DNA of 64,000 bases from assembly GCA_015501585.1 (NCBI GenBank), contig JADNRY010000022.1, positions 248,001 through 312,000 of the forward strand, in the 5' to 3' direction. Positions 10,502 through 19,481 of this stretch are shown here, in pieces. The position numbers were made by a program, and so were the translations under genes. Under the pieces are notes generated by a model that was not told the origin of the DNA, made no database searches, and saw nothing but the letters and a program-made list of their open reading frames with translations. How positions within the stretch are numbered: position 1 is the stretch's first letter; every line of letters starts with the position of its first letter. This DNA comes from Rhodocollybia butyracea (taxonomy: Eukaryota; Basidiomycota; Agaricomycetes; Agaricales; Omphalotaceae).

Positions 10502-10979
10502 CTACTTTTTCACTTCACTCTTAAAGTCTTCCTTGGCTGCTTTTGCGCCGGCGGATGCCTGGAATAGGAGATAAATCACCGGCAGAGTCAAAGGGGTAAA
10601 GAAACGTACTTGGTTGGCTTTGTGCTTTGCTGATTCGGCGCCTTCTTCTGCGCCTTCTTTCGCTCGACCGGCAGCAGAGCCTGAGGAGATACGTGAGACA
10701 AATAAAAGACAAAGTAGACTGGGATACGGACCTAGAGATTCCTTGGTTGATTCAGTAGCATGCTCGCCCTTTTCAATAGCTGAAGCCAGTCCTTGTCCTA
10801 CTTTCTTATTCACCTGAACGAAAGCAAGAATCAGACGTTGTTCAAAAGGCTGGCGCTTCACGTACCTTGCTTGCTGCCTCTGAGACTTTTTCTGTCATTG
10901 TCTTGGAGGCAGCGGGCGATGCATGGAAACCGCGAACACTGCTTGTCGCGGAAACTCGGGAGATGGCTGTACGGAACAT
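10502..10979 (-). CDS. Small mitochondrial LEA-like stress protein
   Basis: Four exons on the minus strand. The N-terminus MFRTAISRVSATSSVRGFH is Arg/Ser-rich, has no acidic residues and is amphipathic, as expected for a mitochondrial presequence. The remainder (KTMTEKVSEAASK, VNKKVGQGLASAIEKGEHA, AGRAKEGAEEGAESAKHKA, AGAKAAKEDFKSEVKK) is Ala/Lys/Glu-rich without Cys or Trp. It shows loose 11-residue periodicity like group-3 late-embryogenesis-abundant proteins. A role in stabilising mitochondrial membranes or proteins under drying is an inference from that resemblance. The total is about 110 residues. Exon ends at GTACG-type donors agree with the frame in all cases. Confidence 0.7.
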
Positions 10980-11149
10980 TATGCGTGTGGGTCTTTTCAT
11001 TATTTCCACTTTTTATCTGCTTTTCGAGAGCCATGACGTCAAACGCGTCAATAACAGCGTCACTATCGATCTTCTCCCACGCCTGCTAATGTGGCGCCCC
11101 AGCCCCGATGGACCCTTCAAGCAAAAACACTGTATTTACCCTGTCCCTA
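10980..11149. promoter_or_regulatory. Upstream region of the LEA-like gene, with tRNA-trailer remnant
   Basis: It contains TGACGTCA-like 'CATGACGTCAAACGCGTC' at about 11032-11050, a CRE/ATF-type octamer core plus an MluI-box-like ACGCGTC. Either could be a stress-response site for the gene starting at 10979 (inference). The stretch 11101-11149 carries the 'GACCCTTCAAGCAAAAAC' trailer line of the tRNA unit. Confidence 0.35.
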
Positions 11150-11213
11150 TGCATTATAGGGAATCGAGACCCGTTGATGGCAACGACCTAGGTTACCACT
11201 ACCCCATTAATGC
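11150..11213 (-). pseudogene. tRNA-Gly(GCC) pseudogene with internal deletion
   Basis: The 5' half (D-arm and TTGCCAT anticodon region) is present, but the intron and about 12 nt of variable arm and T-stem are deleted. In + orientation GGGAATCGAGACCCGTTGATGG replaces the normal run, and the acceptor has one mismatch. It lies 3 kb away from the main array. Confidence 0.8.
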
Positions 11214-11467
11214 TTGAGCTTGAGTCTAATCCAATACAGATGCCCTCATCGACCTCTTTCTCCATATCTCCAACTATTTTGCTAAGAAGAAACCGTTCAA
11301 CGTTAGCTTCTGGGTTTTCCCTCTTCAAATTCGTTTTGATCGTCGAACGCTTTCGTATCTCGCTGTAGTGCACGAAAACAAAAGTGGCTATATTATACAT
11401 TATCGCAATTACTAAATCATTTCCTACATTCTGCAAACATTCTAGTAGTCAACAACCATAACAGTGT
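11214..11467. other. Intergenic, no supported gene
   Basis: AT-richer stretch without recognisable coding or repeat structure. Confidence 0.4.
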
Positions 11468-12143
11468 TCAAACATTCACAGCATCTCTAGCGATCTCTCC
11501 TGGTTGTGCACCTGTAGCTCCTCGTGTCTCCGTAGCATCTCTCGCAATATCCCCTGGCTGAACACCCCCCCCTTCGTCTGCACGCACTCTAGCAATATCC
11601 CCCGGCTGTACACCTGTATTTCCCTGGCCTTTGTCTGCACGGCATCTCTCGCAATATCCCCCGGCTGCACACCTGAATTTCCCTGTCCCTGTGTCTGCAC
11701 GGCATCTCTCGCAATATCCCCGGCTTCGTGCCTTGAGTCTCGCTCATCCCTCTTCTACCAGACTCGTCAATCTGCTTGATATCATCGGGCTTCGCCATCC
11801 CACTCCCACTTTCCTTCGCAGCAGCAGGCGCAGAGTCGAATGTCTGCCCTTGAGCATCACGCGCACGCCCAACAGAGGGTTGTGGAGGAGCAGAGGTATT
11901 CGAAGTACCAAAAGCGGAGGAAGTGTTGGGTGTGGGTTCAGCGGCGGAAGTGGTTTTGGTGGGTCGGTGGATCCAGTAGTAGATTTGGAGCTGACGGAGT
12001 CGGACACGTTGGGTTTAGATTGAGCGGTGGATTTGGTGCTGGTAGAGTCGGACACGCTGGGTTTGGATTGAGTAGTAGGTTTAGTGCTGGTGGAGTCGGA
12101 CACGTTGAGTTTAGATTGACCAGTGGATTTGGTGCTGGTAGAG
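11468..12143 (-). pseudogene. Frame-broken repeat-rich 3' part of the neighbouring gene
   Basis: Read on the minus strand, coding-like sequence continues beyond the stop at 12144 but hops between frames. First come 48-bp repeats (SDSTSTKSTAQSKPNV type), then TSAAEPTPNTSSAFGTSNTS..., then 60-bp repeats of GVQPGDIARDAVQT type, ending GEIARDAVNV with a stop at 11468. At least three small indels separate these pieces. In the 60-bp repeats one copy has 4 C (+ strand) where the others have 5, and another lacks one base in the AGG tract. No in-frame nonsense codon was needed to break it. Either the gene is decaying by indels or the sequence has homopolymer errors. The function is unknown. Confidence 0.55.
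11575..11730 (-). repeat. 60-bp tandem repeats
   Basis: About three to four units around the + strand core CTCTCGCAATATCCCCCGG, encoding PGDIARDA on the minus strand. A shorter variant unit lies on each side. Confidence 0.8.
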
Positions 12144-12165
12144 TCAGACGCGGTTGAGCAGTGGA
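11995..12165 (-). repeat. 48-bp tandem repeats
   Basis: Three full units and two shortened ones, + strand core GAGTCGGACACGTTGGGTTT. They encode 16-residue Ser/Thr/Lys repeats. Units 44 and 38 nt long at the upstream edge create the frame break. Confidence 0.8.
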
Positions 12166-12843
12166 TTTAGTGCCGTGGAGTCACCGTTGGGTTTAGACTG
12201 ATCATTGGATTCATCCTTGCTTTCATCCTTGCCCTCATCGGGTGCAGCGAACGGATCGTTTTCCTTCATCTACGTAACAAAAAAAGGCGTTAAATAGAAC
12301 GATAACACGGAAGCCTTGAACTTACTTCTTCCTCCTCCTCCTTCTTCTTCAGCTCACCCGTCCGGCGATCCTTGCCATGTTCGACGAGCTCAGGGTTCCT
12401 CGTAATTTTACCCTTGATTTGTTCCTTCAAGCCGCCAAGCTTCGCGCCTGTAGAGAGTCGAGATCATGCGACTGAATCGAGACGACATTGAAAATAAACT
12501 TACCCAATCCAGCTCCTTGCCCGTAATTCGGACCATAGCCTACAGCTCCTGCATGGCGCTGCTCCGGGTACCCTTGAGCATCAGTTTGTTCGCCTCCAGC
12601 CTGAGTATCGTTGGAGTTGGATGCATCTGTGGTGGAAGCTTCGGCAGTAGAAGCGGGAGTAGAAGCGGCGGTAGAATGAGACCCTTGTGTCGCTTGGGTC
12701 GACGAACGGGTCGTCGTGGACGTATTCGAGGTGGATGTCGTAGATGAATGAGATGGGTGAGAGACAGAAGACGGCGCAGGTGCAGGCGCGTTAGCTGTCG
12801 ATGTGGAAGTAGGAACGGAAGTGTTCGAGGCTGTGTTGGACAT
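12144..12843 (-). CDS. Ser/Thr/Ala-rich protein with a conserved KGKITRNPELVEHG core
   Basis: Three exons. Exon 1 (12843 to 12504) starts ATG-TCC-AAC and codes a low-complexity Ser/Thr/Pro/Ala segment that turns into GYGPNYGQGAGLG. Exon 2 (from 12447) codes AKLGGLKEQIKGKITRNPEL, VEHGKDRRTGELKKKE and a Glu run. Exon 3 codes MKENDPFAAPDEGKDESKDE and ends at 12144 after an abrupt frame change inside the first, shortened 48-bp repeat. The middle exon has the look of a conserved basidiomycete family of unknown role; I do not recognise a named domain. The natural protein probably continued into the downstream repeats. Confidence 0.6.
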
Positions 12844-13199
12844 TATGAGTATATGTGTATATGCAATTGGTATGAACTGGAAGAGATTCAAGAGTGTTAT
12901 ATACCTCTTCCACTGTATCCTTTGCGTCATTATGATCTCACTCCGATATCGAGGGAGCTCGGCTTCGGGAATCGGCAGCCTAAGGCTATTGTTGGATTTT
13001 TTTTTCGCTCCAGAGTCCATCATTGCGTCATGGACCGGGTTGGCGCTTAATTGCTGTACTGGGTTGGCTTTGGAAATTGCAACTTTGTGTGCTTGTGAAC
13101 CCCACGTATCTTGAGAGAACTATGATTCCTCTAGTTCATTCCGTAACGCGCAGTGAGCTATTAGTGTAGGACTCCCGGGACTTGACTAGGACTAGTGAC
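12844..13199. other. Intergenic spacer with a short duplicated line
   Basis: About 13009-13065 resembles 14248-14300 ('GGTTGGCGCTTAATTGCTGT' and flanks). These short direct repeats bracket the duplicated F-box/BAG segment and may mark its edges. No gene is seen. Confidence 0.45.
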
Positions 13200-13906
13200 T
13201 GTTCGATTCTTTCACGATAATGTTCTTGTATGAACCTTTTAGTTCGGATTCACCCCCACCACCAACCGTAATCAACGCTCGCTCGCTCGAGGTCACCGGC
13301 TGCTTTAATGATATCCTCGGCCACTTTAATGATTTTCGATTGGCGAAGTTGCTAGATTTACTGACTGCAACACGACTCGAAAATCTGACCTGTACGGGAT
13401 TGTTAAAGGAAGAAGATTGGCAGACAAGTTTCCGTGACTTTATATCTCGATCACAGTGCCCCTTAAAAACACTCATACTGCACTGTGATTACACAGGAGA
13501 ATATCTCCCTCAACTTTTGCCACTTCTTCCTACCCTCACCAACTTGACACTACACTGTGATCAAGTCACCGTCGTAGATGCCTCTGTCTTCGATGGTTTG
13601 ATTACTACTGTAGAGCCATCCTCCATTGTGCCGCGACTGCAACAACTACTAACCCTATCTTGCTGCGTTAACAAAACGGAAACTCAACCACTTCTTCTGG
13701 TTTCGCATGTCCTCACAATGGCCGAATCACGCTCACGATCTACTTCCAGAGTGGAATCTTTGAACGCCATCCGACTATCTATCAAACTGCATGGGGTTCC
13801 GAGTAGAAACGAGTGTGATTTAGGCTCGGAATCTCTCCTTAGGTTACTGCGTTTGAATGAAGATGGAATGGCAGTATCAATTACACTGGATCCTTCAGAT
13901 GCCTAG
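13200..13906 (+). pseudogene. F-box/LRR gene, 3' half only
   Basis: Open to a stop at 13906, it matches the C-terminal half of the complete paralogue at 21.1-22.8 kb: RSLEVTG, LENLTCTG, FISRSQCPLKTL, LHCDYTGEYLPQL, LTMAESRS, LRLNEDGMAVSITLD. The F-box half and start region are absent. The copy continues seamlessly into a duplicate of the BAG-gene tail, so it arose from a segment copy and not from local truncation. Leucine-rich spacing suggests LRR-like repeats used for substrate choice in SCF ubiquitin ligases (family knowledge). Confidence 0.8.
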
Positions 13907-14029
13907 CTTGAACACAATTGTTTTAGTACTATCCGTAAATTGAAGTAGAAATCATGGATTGACTCAAGAATACTTAGCTAAGATACAGGTCTAATGCGAT
14001 TATTACGATACACATAATATTATTCGAGA

Positions 14030-14250
14030 GCTTTGGAAATGATGGTACAAAATTTATGCCTCCACTTCAAACCACTTCTGAGCCCCGTTCCAATTTCTAA
14101 ACCACTACAGCGTTGGCAAATGTATCAACTTCGTCTGTATCAGACTCCCTTTCCGAGTTCTTGTCCAGCTCCGAAGAGTTGTTGTGTGATATCTGCTCTT
14201 CCCCCTCAGCATGATTGGATGTCTCGACATCCAAAGGAAGACAGAATCTG
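14030..14250 (-). pseudogene. Duplicated 3' tail of the BAG-domain gene
   Basis: Closely matches about 22940-23160, the last exon end of the BAG gene, including the lines CCGTTCCAATTTCT, TGTATCAACT and CAGTATGATTGGATG-like sequence, in the same order and orientation relative to the F-box 3' half. It is too short to be functional. Confidence 0.8.
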
Positions 14251-14379
14251 GAGTCCGTTGCGTCATGCCGGTTTGGCGCTTAATTGTTGTGCTGAATTAT
14301 ACCTTTGCACAAATTAGCCACGATTTTGGATGATATCTTGTATCCGCAGTGGACTTGCTGAACACACACAAGATAAGTT

Positions 14380-15075
14380 TAGCGCGACAAGTTGATTAAA
14401 GTCGATATTTTGAAAATGAGAAATATCTGTAATGTAAAAGTACGCCAATCAAGACGCATGGTGAAATCCTTCCATCTTCCAGAGAGGGAGAGCAAAAGTT
14501 CTAGCATTTGCCACCCATGTCCTGTCAAATGCATGGGGGAGATAACTATAATAATACTCCTCATCCTTGCTAGCGGTGTCTGTTCCAGGTGCCCCGCAGT
14601 GATGAAGAGAGTAAGCGGGGCGCATTGGGATCGCTCGGGGTGGTGCTTTATATGACATCAGGTGCCCAATTTTGATGAGACAGGTCAATCCACAAGCTGG
14701 ACCACAGGGACGGCCTGGATCGAATGATTAGTCTCCAAACAGAGCATACTTGAGAGAGATTGAGCGTCCAAGCCCTTGCGGAGTTTCTCGTGATGTCAAG
14801 TGCATAGGCATGTGTCGAAGGAGGAAGGCAGGAATCAGAAAAACAAGCGAGGTCAAACACTTGCTCCAGACTCTCCACTGGGAGTTGACGTACGGGCGAG
14901 AGCAAAGATTGTCCAATGACTTCTAGGACTTCGCTTTGCGAGTTCTAGGTCTGCCTCAACCCATGAGATTATTAGGAATCGGAGATCGCGAACGCTGCCT
15001 ACTGAAGTCGCTGGGTTCGGAAAAATCGAGAGAGTTGCTCTGAATTCCCAGGCCTAGCCGTGGTGCCGTTGACCT
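14380..15075 (-). pseudogene. Inverted 5' half of an F-box gene
   Basis: On the minus strand it reads LSPVRQLPVESLEQVF, DLACFSD, ARAWTLNLSQVCSVWR, RSRPSLWSSLWIDLSH and then, after a deletion, LELLLSLSGRWKDFTMRLDW. These match the N-terminal F-box half of the paralogues. The upstream part (14990-15075) matches the 5' leader line GATTTTTCCGAACCCAGCGA. It is broken by deletions and frame shifts. It lies head-to-head with the next copy, sharing a palindromic junction near 15050-15090. Confidence 0.8.
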
Positions 15076-15082
15076 GCCGGCC

Positions 15083-15313
15083 GTGTACTTGACTGCAAAA
15101 ATTGTGGAGCAATTCTATTCGCGATTTTTCCGAACCCAGCGTAGTGCTCGCAAACTCTCTATCCACCCAACTCCGTCGACACTTCCAAAAAATCCCATGG
15201 GTATCCAAGACAGACCTAAAACTCACCAAGCGAGGTCCGAGGATACCCTGAAGTCAAAGTTAGAGACACAACACGAGGAACTCAAGCACTGCCGTGACGA
15301 GACGCAATATTTG
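15083..15313 (+). pseudogene. 5' fragment of F-box copy B, split by the LTR element
   Basis: It contains a CxxC line (DCKNCGAILF) like the CEKC line of copy C, a frame break after FPNPA, and then the coiled stretch TLKSKLETQHEELKHCRDET. This stretch continues directly into the F-box at 19482 once the transposon and one target-site copy are removed. A deletion relative to copy C near 15225 shows that the N-terminal region was already diverging. Confidence 0.75.
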
Positions 15314-15605
15314 TGTAACGGAGTCGTGACTTGTTACTTTGGTCACTAACACTTTCCTTAATTGTTTTGTTTACTCATCGAACTTTAGTAGATAATTCGC
15401 TCTTTACTTACTCGTTTCGTATTTATATAATATCTACTTATAGTAATAGGTCTCAAGAAAGGTATATAAGGTAGAGTACTTTGCTGTAGGTAGATAGGTC
15501 CTGGTGAATCGAAATCCCCCCGGTTTACAACGGTTCTCTCGAGACCACCTCTTCTCTCACACTTCCCGTGTTGCGCTACGGTGACTCTGTCACTCTAGCG
15601 TTACA
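15314..15605 (+). repeat. 5' LTR
   Basis: 292 bp, TGTAACG...CGTTACA, with a TATATAAG promoter box at 15463-15470. It appears identical to the 3' LTR, which points to a recent insertion. Confidence 0.95.
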
Positions 15606-15694
15606 TATTTTGAACCCCCAACAACCGCACTTCTTGTCATCGTCGACTACGGCAAAATCCTCGTCTGATCAACGCGGACACCGACCCCGACACC

Positions 15695-18342
15695 ATGACC
15701 AACAACTCGACAATTAACCAAAACCACGACACTAGCCGTTCCAACCTTCGGCGTGACCCAGGTCAGTATTGTAAAAAGGACCTTACAGTCCTTCCCGTCG
15801 GCTACGACGGTCAGTCTGCTAAACGCGGTCTGAATCCCGAGTGGGAATATCTCCCTCGTCAGAGGTCCGAGATGAGGCTGGTGCCGTGAAACGCACTCAG
15901 CAGGCATCGCGGGAGGTCATGGTATATGACCTCGCCGATGAAGGAAACCCACATGAGTGGGTGACCGTACAATACGGCTCTCGTCGTAGAGCCACTAGTC
16001 TAGACAGTTCTGGAAATATTAATAAATTTCCATTACACCCTGTAAAAAATGTGAAACGCGTTAGTAGACAGGGTCGGGCCAAGAAACCCGCACCATTGTC
16101 AGTTGCTCAAGGAGTTATTCGGGAAGCCGAGAGTAGGCATCCTCAATCTCACCGTATCGGCCTTCATAGACGTATGGACGCCATTGAGCAGAACACTGCT
16201 GCCGACATCCGGAGCAGTGAGGAATCGGTTTCCCCAGTGAAAAAACTCTTCATTCACAAGGGACCTGACCCGAGTAATTTTGAAGTGGCGGACATCTCTG
16301 ATGATCGCCACAACCTCGATGTTTACAAGGCTTTCCGTGACATTCCGAAAGGAGAAAACGAGCCTGGAATAAATAAAATCAGGCCAAAGAAAGTAAAGAA
16401 ACGGCTGAAACACCGCGCCGGCTCAGAAGCCTTGACGGATTTAGTTGAAGCTCACATAAGAAATATTGTCGAGCACAGGCCGAGAAAGCCATCTAATAAA
16501 TATTCAGTTCCGAATATTGAGCGTGTTGTGCGCCCTAACGAGCTTCTAGCTCCAACAAATCAGTTATCAAAATTACTGACTCTGGCCAAGGGCAAAAGGC
16601 AAGCCGGGAAGCAAAAGAACAAGGGTCGAGGCTATCCTTCCGACTCCTCTTCTGACTCTTCCAGCTCTGATTTGAGCTCTTCGTCAACGTCAGATTCAGA
16701 TTCCGACACTTCGAGTTCGGACAGCACCGATTCGGGATATAGACGCCGTGACAAGCGCCGGCGGAAACATCACAAGAGAAAGAGCAGGATGTTGCTCAAG
16801 CCCGATCCCCCCGAGTTATATGATGGCTCTGTGGAAATTCGAGCGTTCATTAAGTTTGTGACTGAAGGAACGGCATATGTACGTGATGGGCGTGTCCCTA
16901 AAAATCGCCGTGTAATGAAATTGTCGAAGTACCTAACGGGAAAGGCATATCAGTTTTATTTGACTATGATTGCAGACTCTCCGTTTGACTGGAGATTGAA
17001 CGAATTCTTTACTGGATTGTACAACTATTGTTTTCCAGTGACGTACCGCATGGATCAACGTCGTAAACTCAAACGAGCTTCCCAGGATGATAAGTCGGTT
17101 CGAGACTTTCTTGCTGAATTGAATGACCTATTTGACACTGTTGGCATTCTCGATGAACGAGAGAGGGTCCACAAATTGTGGTCAAGCCTAAATGGAGATA
17201 TTCAAAAAGGGCTCTGGAGGCAAAAGCTGAACCCAGAAATTTCAACCTACAGAGACGTTGCCATAGCCGCAGAACTCGTTGAAATTATTGAACATGCCTT
17301 GGACAGTAGTGATTACTCGACGGAGCAGGAAAATGGCCCATCCGAGTCTAACTCAGAACGTGATGACTCCCGCCAAAATTGGCATTCTAAGAATGAATCC
17401 TCGTGTGGTGATTCCGAGTCTAACTCAGAACCCGAGGACTCCCACCAATGTCGGCATTTCGAGAGTGAATCCTCGCACAGTGATTCCGGATCTGAAGGCA
17501 ATAGCTTCGGCTCAAATCAGTCTGTTGCCGAGGAAGCTTTGAATGGATTTTCGAGTAGTGGGTTCGAGTCTGAAGGCAACGACTCTGGACATTACCAGTA
17601 CTCTGACGGTGAATTCAGTGGCAATGAATCAAGTCAGCACGAACACGAGAACAGATCAGATAGTTCTGCTCACCAACAGAACTCCATACATGGACATTAC
17701 AAGAATGGACCGGAATTGCATGGGAGACGCTCTATACGTCGAAATCAGCGACGTAAGCTTTCAGAAAAAGAAAGAAATGAATACCTTGCGACTGGTCGGT
17801 GTTTCCGATGCGGCGAGTATGGACATATAAGCCGCCACTGCCCCGATAGGCAACCAGTGCGCCATAATATTTATACCTCTTCTGACATTGAAGATGGAGA
17901 TCAAATTTCCGAACTTGACTTTGGGATGGTGAGTTTTGGCCTCCCCAGTTTAGATACAGATTTTGAAGTGAACAGCCGACCTCCGGCGAATCGTCGTAGA
18001 GACTCACATCTTTGCCCGAACTTTGTCAGTAGGGGCCAACATAGTGAATGCCTATCGATGGGAGAGTCTGGATGTCCCACTCGGTTCACGAAAATGAAAT
18101 CTGCACACCGGTGCGAGTTTAGCATTGCAAATGTTGCGAGTACCAAGAAGACTCGCCGAAAGAAGAAGAAAAATTCCATTTTGCACGATTCCCGTGAAAA
18201 ACGAAAGGAGGGCGGGAGTACAGATATTACTCTACCCTGTCCAGATGCTCGAACACAAACATTACGAGTAACTGAAATGATGAATGGAGGGCGGGTCCAT
18301 CCTCGACCTAGGAAAATTGAAAGACTAACGAAAAAAACGTGA
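15695..18342 (+). CDS. gag: Gag-like polyprotein with CCHC zinc knuckle
   Basis: The main frame runs from about 15863 to TGA at 18340-18342, about 825 residues. The ATG at 15695 (MTNNSTINQNHDTS) is in another frame but joins cleanly through an intron 15762-15862 (GTCAGT donor, TGCTAAAC branch, CAG acceptor). Otherwise the first in-frame ATG is 15919. Features in order are a basic N-terminal region, a Ser/Asp-rich run near residues 270-310, a retrotrans-gag-like domain (PPELYDGSVEIRAFIKFVTE, KLSKYLTGKAYQFYLTMI, VRDFLAELNDLFDTVG), acidic Ser-rich repeats, the knuckle CFRCGEYGHISRHC (CX2CX4HX4C) and a Lys-rich tail. It should package element RNA into particles (family knowledge). Confidence 0.88.
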
Positions 18343-19135
18343 TAAATTCATTTCTACTATTCAGATTCCTCTCCCCTGGCTTCAACAATCCCGAAACGGC
18401 AAGATCCTCATTTCTTCTCCCATCGGACACACACATTTCATATCCCTTCCCGACGTTCATGCTTGCATTAAATTCGACCGCATTCTACGAAGAAAGAATG
18501 TCGACTTACGCTCGGTTGATATCCCTGCAATCTACCCATTCTTTGCTGAGCAAGTCAATCACGACCCATTTATTCGACCCCACGGACTTGCCACCTTTGA
18601 TCTCAACACTGGAGAAGTATTTGCAGGGACGCGAATCATCGATTGGCAGCGCTTTGAGCGCATCGTGCATAGAAATGGTGTGCAAATTGATGGATTGACT
18701 ACAGACAATCATAACCTACATGAAGGATTGAAGGGAAAATCGAGAAAGGAAAGGAAGAGAGGGCGGAAGGGACAGAAGGATAGGCACCAGAAGCTTGGTT
18801 TGAAGTGCCATAGAGCTTCCGGCGGTCCTCGAATTCTTTCACCAGCATCCGGCGTTGCCCCGACTGGTTTGACCGGAGGTCATCCCGCTGATACCTCACC
18901 AACTCGCAAAAATCCACACTCCCCTCACTCATGCCTCAATGCCTCGCTGAACATCTCTTGTTGCCGCTCTACTGCGCCGGCTACACATATTCTTCCTCTG
19001 AATCCCCTTCCCGATGCACTGAAACCCGAAACGCAGTCCAGTGACTGTTTAGAAACTGATTTTACGCGTTCTGTTGATGATAGTCAGTACCATCATGGGA
19101 AAAGAAACTCACGCCGACGATATTCCGTGGTGTGA
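18329..19135 (+). CDS. Second ORF of the LTR element, function unknown
   Basis: This frame is open from 18329, just after TAA at 18326, to TGA at about 19135. It overlaps the end of gag by 14 nt across an A7 run (18331-18337). It reads STIQIPLPWLQQSRNGKIL, SSPIGHTHFISLPDVHACI, PAIYPFFAEQVNHDPF, HGLATFDLNTGEVF, then a Lys/Arg-rich stretch and a Pro/Ser-rich end. There is no polymerase or integrase signature. A +1 (or -2) slip at A7 would fuse it to Gag, whereas a -1 slip reaches only a short frame ending at 18698. It may be a remnant of pol, or a captured sequence; I do not recognise it. Confidence 0.45.
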   Translation, partial: RKKRDKFISTIQIPLPWLQQSRNGKILISSPIGHTHFISLPDVHACIKFDRILRRKNVDLRSVDIPAIYPFFAEQVNHDPFIRPHGLATFDLNTGEVFAGTRIIDWQRFERIVHRNGVQIDGLTTDNHNLHEGLKGKSRKERKRGRKGQKDRHQKLGLKCHRASGGPRILSPASGVAPTGLTGGHPADTSPTRKNPHSPHSCLNASLNISCCRSTAPATHILPLNPLPDALKPETQSSDCLETDFTRSVDDSQYHHGKRNSRRRYSVV

Positions 19136-19189
19136 TGCGTTAGACGAAGAAGAGAGATCCTCAGTCGTGATGGATCTCTGGAGGGCGTA

Positions 19190-19481
19190 TGTAACGGAGT
19201 CGTGACTTGTTACTTTGGTCACTAACACTTTCCTTAATTGTTTTGTTTACTCATCGAACTTTAGTAGATAATTCGCTCTTTACTTACTCGTTTCGTATTT
19301 ATATAATATCTACTTATAGTAATAGGTCTCAAGAAAGGTATATAAGGTAGAGTACTTTGCTGTAGGTAGATAGGTCCTGGTGAATCGAAATCCCCCCGGT
19401 TTACAACGGTTCTCTCGAGACCACCTCTTCTCTCACACTTCCCGTGTTGCGCTACGGTGACTCTGTCACTCTAGCGTTACA
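19190..19481 (+). repeat. 3' LTR
   Basis: 292 bp, the same length as the 5' LTR and apparently the same sequence, ending CGTTACA directly before the second ATTTG target copy. Confidence 0.95.

Larger units (their letters stand above)
15314..19481 (+). mobile_element. Non-autonomous LTR retrotransposon, 4168 bp
   Basis: Two 292-bp LTRs at 15314-15605 and 19190-19481 start TGTAACG and end CGTTACA and look identical by eye. The element is bounded by a perfect 5-bp target duplication ATTTG (15309-15313 and 19482-19486). It carries a gag-like ORF with a CCHC knuckle and a second ORF in another frame. No reverse transcriptase, RNase H, protease or integrase motif is visible, so mobility would need enzymes supplied in trans. 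No clear TGG-type primer site follows the 5' LTR (TATTTTGAACCCCC instead). A short purine tract GGAGGG precedes the 3' LTR. Confidence 0.95.

Noticed and set aside
12466..12747. Gly/Arg-rich plus-strand frame around 12.5-12.75 kb
   Set aside because: Antisense shadow of the Ser/Thr/Ala-rich exon on the minus strand.
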